Assembly: GCA_964628465.1 (NCBI GenBank)
Contig: CAZVOA010000002.1
Span: 62,001 to 126,000 of the forward strand
DNA length: 64,000 nucleotides
Origin: JAFGPS01 sp964628465
GTDB taxonomy: Bacteria; Planctomycetota; Phycisphaerae; Sedimentisphaerales; Anaerobacaceae
Direction of reading: 5' to 3'
Position 1 is the first letter of the stretch; each line of letters begins with the position of its first letter. Below are positions 26,715-35,919 of this stretch, in pieces. The notes under the pieces were generated by a model, which worked only from the letters and a program-made list of their open reading frames with translations, ran no database searches and had not been told where the DNA came from. Made by a program: the position numbers and the translations under genes.

Positions 26715-27791
26715 TTAATTTTTAAAAAGCAGCGGTGTGAAATAATACAAACTTCGTTTCCAGCTTGTCATATCGTGTGCAGAGTTTGATGAGATATAAC
26801 CGACAGATTTAACGCCGGCTTTTTCCATCGATTCGACTGCGGCCTTGACATTGGCTGAGCCGCCCTCGCGTTCGCCGTAACTCATGAACACGAGTTTTAC
26901 GGCTTTCTTAAATGCATCCATATCGGTGATATTTTCCGGTGTAATAGTGCCGCCGCTGAAAACGCCGATATAGGCAAACTTGTCGATGTTAGCCGGTGCA
27001 ATCGAACGTGTTTGCATACCACCCATCGACAAACCCGCCAGAGCACGGTGCTGGGCATCAGTGTACACGGAATAGTGAGATTCTATATAAGGAATGATAT
27101 CCTTCAATAAATCATTGGTGAAGTTCTCTCCCCATCCGCCGCTAAGCATTCCTCGACCGCCGCCGCGTGCTCCGCCTGCACCACCACGAGCGCCACCTAT
27201 ACCACGTCCTCGACCAGCGCCATTATCGCCACTGCTTGCGGCGGGAGTTTCGCCAGCCATGGCCGCTAAATACATGCCATTAGGATTAGGCATCATAGCA
27301 CGAGCACCTCGGCCGCCGCCGCGTCCTGTCTCGGTTGTCGCGTTACCGTTGGGAAAAACTACTATCATTGGCTCGATTTTTTTGTCTGCAATAAGATTAT
27401 CGAGAATGACAGCCGCTCTGCCCTGATTGCCTCCCATGCCGGTCCACTCGTGTGTCTCATTACCACCTATACCGTGAAGTAAATATAACACGGGATATTT
27501 CTTGTCGGTGGAATAACCGGCCGGAGTATAGACTTCCATCCATCGCTTTAAACCTTCAGCAACGGCATTCGCGTCATAATCCACTATTTCGAGTTTACCT
27601 TTTTCGATTCCTTCGCGGACCTGATCGAATCCCTGCGGCGGTATCGGATATACCTGCTGCACTTCACTCGCAACGGCAGGTGGATTTGTTTGACCTGAAC
27701 AGATTCCTCCTGTTATTAAAAATGCGGAAATAAAGAGGAAACTTAAAATAATTTTGCATGTGATACATTTGGGGGTGAGTTGCTTGCTCAT
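26715..27791 (-). CDS. secreted CE1-like esterase
   Basis: This second esterase is 358 residues from the ATG at 27791; that start is preferred over the one two codons upstream because AAAGGAG lies 7 bases before it. A signal peptide is followed by an alpha/beta hydrolase with YPVLYLLHGIGGNETHEW, nucleophile AGLSMGGMQTRS (Ser255) and the C-terminal histidine in NSAHDMTSWKRSLYYF. It lacks the N-terminal E-set domain of its neighbour. A Gly/Arg-rich insert (about residues 156-219) sits at the same structural place. It is 62 bp upstream of the other esterase, likely one operon with it and GH95. Confidence 0.88.
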   Translation of the reverse strand: MSKQLTPKCITCKIILSFLFISAFLITGGICSGQTNPPAVASEVQQVYPIPPQGFDQVREGIEKGKLEIVDYDANAVAEGLKRWMEVYTPAGYSTDKKYPVLYLLHGIGGNETHEWTGMGGNQGRAAVILDNLIADKKIEPMIVVFPNGNATTETGRGGGRGARAMMPNPNGMYLAAMAGETPAASSGDNGAGRGRGIGGARGGAGGARGGGRGMLSGGWGENFTNDLLKDIIPYIESHYSVYTDAQHRALAGLSMGGMQTRSIAPANIDKFAYIGVFSGGTITPENITDMDAFKKAVKLVFMSYGEREGGSANVKAAVESMEKAGVKSVGYISSNSAHDMTSWKRSLYYFTPLLFKN

Positions 27792-28332
27792 GACCATTCT
27801 CCTTTGTAAACAGAAACTTCATTATCAGCTTACATTTAGAAAAGAATCTTTTCTAAAAACCAAGTAATCTTAACTTAATAATTCTGAATGGTCAAGAAAC
27901 TTCTTTCTCGTAATATTTTTTCAACATTACTGCTATTATAACGACATGGAATTTGAAATACTTAGTGACTATAAATAATTTCCTATTTATACGTACCATA
28001 TTATTAACTGAGAATTCTAATCCGGTGTGAATAATCCAAGATATGGCATTGAGACGGCTTTGACTTTGTTATTTTCGTTGATTTTCAGCTATTTTATTGG
28101 TGCAATCTCGAAGCCATTTTGACAAGCTGGATTTACAGTCAGAGGGTTCTGATGTGGCTTGAAATTTATTTTTAATTCTGTCCATGTTCTTTCACTGAAA
28201 GCATATAATGTAGCACATATTTTGTTACATTGCCAATTATGATAGAAATATTTTTTTGACAATAACGAGATTTTAGAAAATAATATATCGAGTATGATAT
28301 TAATAATCAATAATATTTTGGGATAGAACTAT
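27792..28332. other. intergenic region with a degenerate tRNA-like fragment
   Basis: No convincing protein gene lies here. On the minus strand around 28098-28150 the sequence CTCTGACTGTAAATCCAGC, then GGCTTCGAGATTGCACCA, resembles the anticodon arm of tRNA-Tyr (loop CTGTAAA) and a T-arm with CCA end. The stems do not pair properly and no acceptor or D-arm is present, so it is at most a relic, possibly of an integration site. The first 250 bp upstream of the esterase operon are AT-rich and probably hold its promoter. Confidence 0.35.
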
Positions 28333-29763
28333 ATGTTTAGAACACATGCGGCATTTTTTTCTATGCTTCGTTCAATCGTCGATATAGTAATAATCGGCTT
28401 GTGCTGGGTTATTGTCTATTTCGTCAGGTTCTATTCCGGACTATTCGGGATCGAGCGAGGGATACCCCAATTCAGCAAACATCTTTTTTTGACATTACCA
28501 ATCATATTTATTTGCTACATCGCCTGCTTATGGTCAGGAATTTATAAGCCGCAGCGAGTCCAGGACATGTTTCATTTATTCACAAATACACTCAAAGCAA
28601 GTATTTTGAGCGGCTTGTTTGTTTTCACTTTTCTATACAGTACATTAGGCACTCGCTTTTCGATTATGGGCGATGCACCTTATACAAGAATACTCACAAT
28701 TCTTTTTGTGCCGACTCTTTTCCTCGGTTTGTCTTTTTCGCATTTATTCACAATGTCAATCGTAAGAAACCTTCGCAAAAAAGGCTACAACCTTCGACAT
28801 TATGCCGTTATAGGCACAGGGCAAAAAGCACAACTATTAGTAAGTGACATCAGCAAAATGAACTGGCTTGGTTTAAAATGCTCTTTCTTTGTGGATGAAA
28901 AAGCTGGCTGCGCCGGAAAGATATTGCTTGAATGTCCTGTTTTAGGGCCGCTCGAAAATACTCTCGAATTAGTAAAGGAAAAACAAATAGATGAAGTGTA
29001 TCTCGCCCTGGGAGGTAATGAAGCGCAACGTGCTTATCCTGTTCTTGAGTCACTTCAAAGCGCAGGCGTGACGGTGCGAATCATACCAGACTGGGGCAAC
29101 CTGTTGTCACTGAGTAACCCGGTTGTCGTACCAATAGGTTCACAGGTTTTATTTTCCGCGGGCGAGTCACCACTAAACGGCTATAACATTATTCTTAAAC
29201 AGATATTTGATTTTATTATTGCCCTGATAATATTGATTATCCTTTCTGTTCCGATGTTTATTATAGCTTTACTGATTAAACTCAGCAGCAAAGGTCCTGT
29301 TTTTTACAAACAGAGCAGAGTTGGAATGGACCAGAAAGAATTTGATATTTACAAATTCAGAACCATGATGGAAAACGCGGAGCAAGAGAGCGGCCCGAAA
29401 TGGTCAACTAAAAATGATGCCAGACGAACAAGAATCGGCGCATTTCTTCGCAGAACAAGTATCGATGAACTGCCTCAGCTTTTGAACGTTCTAAAAGGTC
29501 AGATGAGTCTTGTCGGGCCGCGGCCTGAACGTCCAAACTTTGTCAAAGAATTCTCCGAACAATACTTGAAATATATGCTCAGACATAAAGTAAAATCGGG
29601 AATGACAGGCTGGGCGCAGATAAACGGCTTTCGCGGTGACACATCTCTTAGAAAGAGACTTGTTTATGATTTGTATTATGTAAGAAACTGGTCGTTTGCC
29701 CTGGATTTATGGATTCTGATAAAAACACCCTGGCATGTAATAAAAGGAGAAAATGCCCATTAA
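28333..29763 (+). CDS. polyprenyl-phosphate sugar-1-phosphate transferase (WcaJ/WbaP family)
   Basis: This 476-residue membrane enzyme starts exopolysaccharide repeat units by moving a sugar phosphate to undecaprenyl phosphate. Five hydrophobic helices lie in the first ~140 residues. A nucleotide-binding-like CoA_binding_3 domain follows (YAVIGTGQKAQLLV), and the C-terminal catalytic domain has a membrane helix (about 290-315), FYKQSRVGMDQKEFDIYKFR, RRTSIDELPQLLNVLKGQMS and LVGPRPERP. The next gene overlaps by 11 bp, so the two are coupled. The sugar is not identifiable from sequence. Confidence 0.93.
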   Translation: MFRTHAAFFSMLRSIVDIVIIGLCWVIVYFVRFYSGLFGIERGIPQFSKHLFLTLPIIFICYIACLWSGIYKPQRVQDMFHLFTNTLKASILSGLFVFTFLYSTLGTRFSIMGDAPYTRILTILFVPTLFLGLSFSHLFTMSIVRNLRKKGYNLRHYAVIGTGQKAQLLVSDISKMNWLGLKCSFFVDEKAGCAGKILLECPVLGPLENTLELVKEKQIDEVYLALGGNEAQRAYPVLESLQSAGVTVRIIPDWGNLLSLSNPVVVPIGSQVLFSAGESPLNGYNIILKQIFDFIIALIILIILSVPMFIIALLIKLSSKGPVFYKQSRVGMDQKEFDIYKFRTMMENAEQESGPKWSTKNDARRTRIGAFLRRTSIDELPQLLNVLKGQMSLVGPRPERPNFVKEFSEQYLKYMLRHKVKSGMTGWAQINGFRGDTSLRKRLVYDLYYVRNWSFALDLWILIKTPWHVIKGENAH

Positions 29764-31249
29764 AGATATTTCCAAAATATCACCAATAAAAAAGGACTTA
29801 ATGAATGTCACTATCCTGATTCTGACAGCGTTGTGCATTGGAATATTTCTGATTGCCACGACGGTTGTAATATCAAAAGACAGCACAATATTTATCGAAT
29901 ACGCAAAAAAACTCGCGACCTCGCCAACCCAAACGATGATACAGGAATATCAGCATCCCGGTTATCCTGTACTTATCTTGGCGGCTACAAAAATAACAGG
30001 TTTATTCTATAAAGGGAGCCAGCTATTTCTATTTATTTATTCCGCACAGACAGCCGCCCTGTTCTTTAGAATTCTTACAATTATTGTTCTGTATTTGCTC
30101 GGCAAGGAACTTGTCGGAGAACGTTTAAGTTTCTGGGCTGTTTTAATTCTTATTATACTTCCCAAGCCTTCTGAATATGGAAGCGACGCTTTGAGTGATT
30201 GGCCGAACATGTTTTTTATAGCAACGGGAATGCTTCTGCTTTTCTATGGTGCGAAATATGGAAAGTGGTGGCTGTTCGCATTAACCGGTCTTGCGGGCGG
30301 CATGGCGTATCTTATCCGTCCCGAAGGTGCGCAGGTAATCATATACGGCGTATGGTGGCTCATACTTCAACTGTTCTGGAAAAAAAGAATTATAAGCAAA
30401 TCAGGAGCAGCTCTTGGATTAGTCTCCATGATTTTCATTTTTTTACTAATCGTGTCACCGTATATGAAACTAAAAGGAGCAATTCTTCCCAAAAAAAGTA
30501 TAGACATGTTTTCGTCAATACAGCAATATGACAATGATGATATTTTTCAACCCGGAACTTTTCACGCAGGAATCGTTCCATCTGAAGCAGGGAAAGCCGT
30601 ATTTAAAATATTCGAAAACATTGGTGACACTTTGATGTGGTTTTTTCTTGTACCTTACTTAGTTGGATTGGTCCTGTTTTTCAAAAAGAAAAAACTATTG
30701 GATCTGGAACAGTTTTTTATTATTTCTCTAATTATTATCAATTTCCCTTTGATGATATGGCTGTATTGTGCGCATGGTTACATGAGCGGCAGGCATACTT
30801 TAACTCTTGTAGTTTTTACAATCTTTTTTGTAACTACCGGCTTACAGGCTCTGGCAGTTTTGCTCAACTTGAATTTTTCCAGAGGCTACCAGCATACACA
30901 CCGCTGGTTCGCGATTTTAACGATAATCGGAATCGCGATATGTATTCCAAAATTATTTATGCCGCTCCATTCTGATAAAACTGCTTTTCGTGACGCCGCT
31001 CAATGGCTTGAAAATAATACTGTAAGCACGGCAATAGTCGGAGTTCCAGATTATCGTATAAGTTTTTATGCCGAACGTGTTGGGATTAAATTATTAGATG
31101 AAAATATTCCTGAAGTTGTAGAGTACTTTGTCAAAATCGTTAAAAAGAATGAAATAGAAATCGCACCGAAGAATTTTCAGAATATTATTTCTTTGGATAG
31201 TGACAACGGAAAAAAAGAAATATTATTTTTTAAACGTGTCACTCAATGA
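29753..31249 (+). CDS. GT39-like membrane glycosyltransferase (ArnT/PMT type)
   Basis: This 498-residue protein has about ten membrane helices. The first periplasmic loop carries the acidic motif KDSTIFIEYAKKL and the HPGYPVLIL segment typical of lipid-linked sugar transferases of the GT39/GT83 superfamily, which take a sugar from polyprenyl phosphate. A soluble C-terminal part (about 405-498) follows the last helix. It overlaps the phosphotransferase gene by 11 bp, suggesting that it decorates or extends the same surface glycan. The acceptor is unknown. Confidence 0.75.
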   Translation: MPIKDISKISPIKKDLMNVTILILTALCIGIFLIATTVVISKDSTIFIEYAKKLATSPTQTMIQEYQHPGYPVLILAATKITGLFYKGSQLFLFIYSAQTAALFFRILTIIVLYLLGKELVGERLSFWAVLILIILPKPSEYGSDALSDWPNMFFIATGMLLLFYGAKYGKWWLFALTGLAGGMAYLIRPEGAQVIIYGVWWLILQLFWKKRIISKSGAALGLVSMIFIFLLIVSPYMKLKGAILPKKSIDMFSSIQQYDNDDIFQPGTFHAGIVPSEAGKAVFKIFENIGDTLMWFFLVPYLVGLVLFFKKKKLLDLEQFFIISLIIINFPLMIWLYCAHGYMSGRHTLTLVVFTIFFVTTGLQALAVLLNLNFSRGYQHTHRWFAILTIIGIAICIPKLFMPLHSDKTAFRDAAQWLENNTVSTAIVGVPDYRISFYAERVGIKLLDENIPEVVEYFVKIVKKNEIEIAPKNFQNIISLDSDNGKKEILFFKRVTQ

Positions 31250-32157
31250 CTTTCCCACCATGAACTATTCAGGCTCATTTTCTTGTTCAGGCTTTTTGGC
31301 CAAAGTGTATAGTGACGGCCAAGTTTATAACCAAAATATTTCGCGAATATTCTTAAAACAAATTCAGGAAGTAAATCTAGTCTTTTGTTTTTCTTGATAA
31401 ACGCGAATTCTGACTTGATGTATTTTATCCCCTGCCCTTCCGCTTTCCCGAATTCTTTCAACAGCCAGTTTTCTTTTTGATGAAATACACCCATATCGAA
31501 ATATCTTCTGAAATCCTGTCCGATTGTATAATTATGAGAATGATATACTTTCGCTGAAGAATCGTACGCTATTTTCTTTTTATTAAGAAGCAGTTTTGCA
31601 GCTGCGTATGTGTCTTCGCCGAAAATTAAACCTTCTTTAAAAAAGCCTATTTCCTCAAGAGCGGTTTTTCTGAACGCAGAAAAAGAATTCGATAGAAATA
31701 TAGTTCGCAAACCATGTTTGTTTTTATCAGATAATTCATTTATATATGAGTTTTCAGTATAATTGAATAATCGTAAATGTTGAGCGAAAATGGAAGCGTT
31801 TTTATCTGGTAATTGCCTTCCGAATACAGCGGCTATACTTTCATCTGATTCAAAAGGGTTTGTGATATTTTTCAAACTATGTTCATCAAAAAATACTGAA
31901 TCCTGACTTAGAAATATCAAAATCTCACCCTTCGCGTTTTTTGCGGCTGATGTTCTTGTTCCGCCGTGGTCGAACTTTTCTTTATCAATTTTTATTATCC
32001 GGGCGTGATAAGAATCGGCAATTTCGATAGTATTATCAGTGGAAGATGAATCGATAATTATTAATTCGTAATCTTTGATTGTTTGCGATTGCAGTGACTC
32101 AAGCAAAGAAGGTAAATGTTTAGACGCGTTATAAGTTGGTATTATTATACTAAACAT
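31243..32157 (-). CDS. GT2-family glycosyltransferase (rhamnosyltransferase-like)
   Basis: This is a cytoplasmic family 2 glycosyltransferase of 304 residues from the ATG at 32157 (MFSIIIPTYNASKHLPSLLE); an in-frame GTG lies eight codons upstream. It shows the GT-A fold with IIIDSSSTDNTIEIA, the metal/nucleotide site region FLSQDSVFF, and GFFKEGLIFGEDTYAA with a catalytic-type acidic residue. HGGTRTSAAKNAKGEIL is typical of rhamnosyltransferase relatives. It converges with the GT39 gene, overlapping by 7 bp at the ends, and belongs to the same surface-polysaccharide region. Confidence 0.85.
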   Translation of the reverse strand: MFSIIIPTYNASKHLPSLLESLQSQTIKDYELIIIDSSSTDNTIEIADSYHARIIKIDKEKFDHGGTRTSAAKNAKGEILIFLSQDSVFFDEHSLKNITNPFESDESIAAVFGRQLPDKNASIFAQHLRLFNYTENSYINELSDKNKHGLRTIFLSNSFSAFRKTALEEIGFFKEGLIFGEDTYAAAKLLLNKKKIAYDSSAKVYHSHNYTIGQDFRRYFDMGVFHQKENWLLKEFGKAEGQGIKYIKSEFAFIKKNKRLDLLPEFVLRIFAKYFGYKLGRHYTLWPKSLNKKMSLNSSWWESH

Positions 32158-32192
32158 TTTTTTGGTTGGGTGTGATAGCACACACTATTAAT

Positions 32193-33545
32193 TTATCGGA
32201 GCGGAAACCTGGCCGCTATTTGTTTAACTTTTTCTTTTACTTCTTCTTTCACTGAATCATCGAGTTCGTATTTGCTATCAGACAAGACTTTCGCTTTTTT
32301 CAAAACGGTATCTACCAGTGTTGTTATAGCGTCGATCTCATCGTCTCCCATTCCGTTTTTCGTAACAATAGGCGTTCCCAATCTTATGCCACTGGTGACT
32401 TTGGCGCTTTTATCATCGTACGGGAGCTTGTTCATATTTATTATAATGCCGCAATCTTCGAGACATTGCTGAGCAATAAGTCCCGTCATACCTTCTATCG
32501 AATTACTGATATTTATTAAAACCATGTGGTTATCTGTTCCGCCGGTGAGTACATCGTAACCCAGTTCGACAAAGTTGCTCGCAAGTCTTTTCGCGTTTTC
32601 AATTATCCTGAACTGTCTCGTTCTGTATTCATCCGAAAGAGTTTCTTTGAAGAAAACAGCTTTCGCGGCGATGTTATTCAAATATGGTGTTCCCTGCACG
32701 CCGGGGAAAGTTGTTTTATCAATCAATTTCCAGAGCGGTACAGCTTTGTCACCGATATTTATTGTTCTGTCGAAATCGTTACCCATTAAAATGAGACCGC
32801 CTCGCGGGCCGCCGGGTTTATATGTACTTGTTGTCGTAAAATGAGCGTAGTTTACCGGTGAAGGATGCGCACCGGCTATTATAAGACTTGCTATGTGAGA
32901 AATATCAGCAAGAAGATAAGCGCCGACTCTATCGGCTATATCCCTGAACTTTTTGAAATCAATTGTTCTCGAATACGCGGTCGCTCCGCAAATTATCAGT
33001 TTGGGTTTAAAAGTTATTGCCATAGCTTTAATCGCATCGTAATCGAGAAGAAAGCTGGATTTATTTACGTTGTAATTGTGAACCTTGAAGAATTTTCCGC
33101 TGAAAGCGACATTTGCACCATGAGAAACGTGTCCGCCCTGATCCATACCAAGGCTCAGAATCGCATCATCTCTTTCGAGCAATGCGGTAATTACTATTTG
33201 ATTCGCGTTTGTTCCCGAATGAGGCTGAACGTTCGCATATTGCGCGCCGAAAGTTTCTCTCGCTCTTGCGGCAGCGATATTTTCTATACTATCGACAACT
33301 TCACAGCCGCCGTGAAATCTCGAGCCGGGAAATCCTTCTGTAGTTTTGTTCTGAACTATCGAACCGAGAGCGGCCAATACAGATTGCGAACACTGGTTCT
33401 CAGCGGCGATAAGCTGAATCGAATTCTGCAGCCGATCATATTCTTTGCTTATTAATTTATATATTTGTTCATCCTGCTTTTTTAAAGCATCAAATATATC
33501 TTTATGATATTGTTGAGAAGACAATTTTTCAAGCAGCTCCAACAC
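32193..33545 (-). CDS. glyA: serine hydroxymethyltransferase (divergent)
   Basis: SHMT converts serine and tetrahydrofolate to glycine and methylene-THF, using PLP. The 450-residue protein has the fold-type I layout: LIAAENQCSQSV, TEGFPGSRFHGG, PHSGTNANQ, the PLP-ring Asp in LLADISHIASL (Asp214) and the Schiff-base lysine in TTTSTYKPGGPRGGLIL (Lys243). Two usually invariant motifs differ: the histidine before the lysine is Tyr (STYK instead of THK), and DMAH is DISH. It remains a likely active SHMT, though a related aldolase-type activity cannot be excluded. It starts about 85 bp after rseP on the same strand. Confidence 0.88.
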   Translation of the reverse strand: MLELLEKLSSQQYHKDIFDALKKQDEQIYKLISKEYDRLQNSIQLIAAENQCSQSVLAALGSIVQNKTTEGFPGSRFHGGCEVVDSIENIAAARARETFGAQYANVQPHSGTNANQIVITALLERDDAILSLGMDQGGHVSHGANVAFSGKFFKVHNYNVNKSSFLLDYDAIKAMAITFKPKLIICGATAYSRTIDFKKFRDIADRVGAYLLADISHIASLIIAGAHPSPVNYAHFTTTSTYKPGGPRGGLILMGNDFDRTINIGDKAVPLWKLIDKTTFPGVQGTPYLNNIAAKAVFFKETLSDEYRTRQFRIIENAKRLASNFVELGYDVLTGGTDNHMVLINISNSIEGMTGLIAQQCLEDCGIIINMNKLPYDDKSAKVTSGIRLGTPIVTKNGMGDDEIDAITTLVDTVLKKAKVLSDSKYELDDSVKEEVKEKVKQIAARFPLR

Positions 33546-33629
33546 GTTAGAATCCTTTCTACCGAACTTCCTGTTGAATACATAGTGAGGAAGAACCCCA
33601 CCCTACATTTTTCATTTCACAACATAAAC

Positions 33630-35849
33630 TTACATTTGCCTTGTAAGGTCATTAAACGTAACATAAACCACAAGAAACAGAATTAATGTCCATGTAGTAT
33701 AAGCAATAATCGTCTGTGTTCGCTCGCTGATTGCCGAACCTTTAATTTTTTCGATAATCAATAGCAGAACAAGGCCTCCGTCGAGAGGCGGCACAGGCAA
33801 AAAGTTAAAAACTGCGATAACCGCGTTTATAAGCCCAAGGAAATATACATAATAAATCGGCGGCTGGTCGGCGACAATCCTGTAGCTGATTCTCATTATA
33901 CCAACCGGACCCATGAGATTCGAGGGACTGACCATACCGGTAACAAGACGCCTCAGTGTTACATAAGTCTGGGCAATAAAATTATAGGTTTTTCTATATC
34001 CCATAACAATGGCATGAAAAGGACCATCAGCCTTGTACGATTCTTTCAATAGTCCAAAAGGTATATGTTCCGCGAAAGATGAACGAGGAGTAATAAACGC
34101 ACTATCATCTTCTTTCACATTGATTACCACATTCCCGGCTTCTTCTTTATCAACACGCCAGTTAAGAGTAATTCTTTCACCTTTATATTTTCGGATTTCT
34201 CTGATTACATCATAGAAACTATCAACTTTTGTTCCGTCAACATCCGTTATAACCGCACCTCTCGGTATAATAAGCTTTTCCAGTTCATCACCAACATCAA
34301 CAGTTTGAGCAACGACCGTATGAGCCGCATCGAGAACCGGAACGATTCCAATTAAAACTTTACTGCTTCCCGCCGGCTGCTTGGGTGTCACTGTAACTGT
34401 AAGCTCCTGCTCATTACCATCAGCGTCTTTGCGAAGAACTTTAACCGGTAATTCTTTATCTTTATATTCCGTCGCGGTATCGGTTAATTCCTGATAGGTT
34501 GGGTTGTTAATATCACCTACCGCCAGAATTATGTCACCAGGATGTAATGGATGTACAGGTTCTTCTACAGGCGCTTTTTTATTAAAAAGAGAAACAATTT
34601 TATCTTTTGCCGATATGAACAGATTAATTATTTTCCCAAGGAATCCAATATTATTTGTGTTTGTTTCTACAGCATCAGGAACAACTTCGGAACTCGCGAT
34701 TTTTAAACGCGGTACCATGGAATAAATATTAGATAACATCAAACCTGATTCCGTATTTTGTGCAACACTCAAGTGTAATGGGATTTTTGTGTTTTTTGAT
34801 TGATTTGACGCATTTTTATCAGCAGGTTCAACAGTTAAGTTCACTTCCGGCTCGAACAGATTACTGATTATGTCTTCCATCTCCCAATAACCGCGAATTT
34901 CTATTCCGTTTACTGCTTTAACTTCATCACCGGTACGCAAATGTGTTTTTACAAATAAATCATTCGCGCTCTCATCTGAAAGTTTCGCAATTTCAAGACT
35001 ATTGGCATATGATATTCCAAAAAGTCTCATTTGCTCGCCTTCGAGCATTTCTGCTATGAGCTTATATTCTGTTTCTCGTTTATCAGGATGTCTCACTTTT
35101 AGAGTGACTTCTTCGTTTTTGCCTGATAACGCGGCGGCTATTCCAATATCCGAAAAATCGAGATCCTTTGATTTACCATTAATTTCTATAATCTCATCGC
35201 CGGGTCGTATTCCCGCTATAGCTGCAGGAGAACCCGGAACAACTGAACCTACTTTTGGCGGCTGCAGGTTTATCCCAACAAGAAATACAATCATAAAAAT
35301 AATTACAGCGCTAATAACATTGAAGCAAACTCCAGCCGCTATAACAGCCGCGCGAATATGAGCGGGTTTATTCGCAAATGAACGAGGATCATTGTTGCTT
35401 TTTACCGCACCAATGTCTTCCTGCCCCAACATCTTGACGAAGCCGCCGAAGGGAATCAATCCGATGCGATATTCTGTTTCGCCTGGACTGCATTTTTTAG
35501 GTATTGTAAAACTCATCGCGCCTTCTGCCGATTCGTCACCTTTTTCACCTTTTTTAGGGAAAATTTCAGGTAAAATTCTTATTTTAAAGCCCTTTTCTGT
35601 CCTTTTTATTCCCAATAATATCGGCGGCATAAAAATGGAAAAGGCTTCGACTTCAATATTGGATATTTTCGCAATGATAAAATGGCCAAATTCATGAACC
35701 AGGATCACCGCTCCAAATCCAAGCATAACAAAAAGGACGTTTATAAAAGCATCGATCTTTGTAAATATAAAGAAAAATATCGCTAACAAACATAAAACAA
35801 AAATAGCAATACGAATATACGGGCTGTTTTTCTTTTCAGCTTCAGACAT
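33630..35849 (-). CDS. rseP: site-2 intramembrane protease RseP, extended with several PDZ domains
   Basis: This 739-residue M50 protease has HEFGH at residues 52-56, LIPFGGFVKMLGQED, a central helix (about 165-195) and the C-terminal LPVPPLDGG motif. It is far longer than the ~450 residues of E. coli RseP. The periplasmic part contains about four PDZ-like units, recognisable at PKVGSVVPGSPAAIAGIRPG, LFVKTHLRTGDEVKAVNG, VHPLHPGDIILAVGDI and IPRGAVITDVDGTKVDSF. It probably releases anti-sigma factors or clears signal peptides. It lies between glyA and dxr; rseP next to dxr is a common pairing. Confidence 0.92.
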   Translation of the reverse strand: MSEAEKKNSPYIRIAIFVLCLLAIFFFIFTKIDAFINVLFVMLGFGAVILVHEFGHFIIAKISNIEVEAFSIFMPPILLGIKRTEKGFKIRILPEIFPKKGEKGDESAEGAMSFTIPKKCSPGETEYRIGLIPFGGFVKMLGQEDIGAVKSNNDPRSFANKPAHIRAAVIAAGVCFNVISAVIIFMIVFLVGINLQPPKVGSVVPGSPAAIAGIRPGDEIIEINGKSKDLDFSDIGIAAALSGKNEEVTLKVRHPDKRETEYKLIAEMLEGEQMRLFGISYANSLEIAKLSDESANDLFVKTHLRTGDEVKAVNGIEIRGYWEMEDIISNLFEPEVNLTVEPADKNASNQSKNTKIPLHLSVAQNTESGLMLSNIYSMVPRLKIASSEVVPDAVETNTNNIGFLGKIINLFISAKDKIVSLFNKKAPVEEPVHPLHPGDIILAVGDINNPTYQELTDTATEYKDKELPVKVLRKDADGNEQELTVTVTPKQPAGSSKVLIGIVPVLDAAHTVVAQTVDVGDELEKLIIPRGAVITDVDGTKVDSFYDVIREIRKYKGERITLNWRVDKEEAGNVVINVKEDDSAFITPRSSFAEHIPFGLLKESYKADGPFHAIVMGYRKTYNFIAQTYVTLRRLVTGMVSPSNLMGPVGIMRISYRIVADQPPIYYVYFLGLINAVIAVFNFLPVPPLDGGLVLLLIIEKIKGSAISERTQTIIAYTTWTLILFLVVYVTFNDLTRQM

Positions 35850-35919
35850 TTAAAACCTCAATAAATTTATAAGAAAATATAATATACATACTATTCCTTT
35901 ATCGAAGAATAGTATGTCT

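Noticed and set aside
32865..33455. 196-codon plus-strand frame opposite glyA
   Set aside because: Antisense of a well-supported SHMT gene; Cys/Arg/Ser-rich shadow composition.
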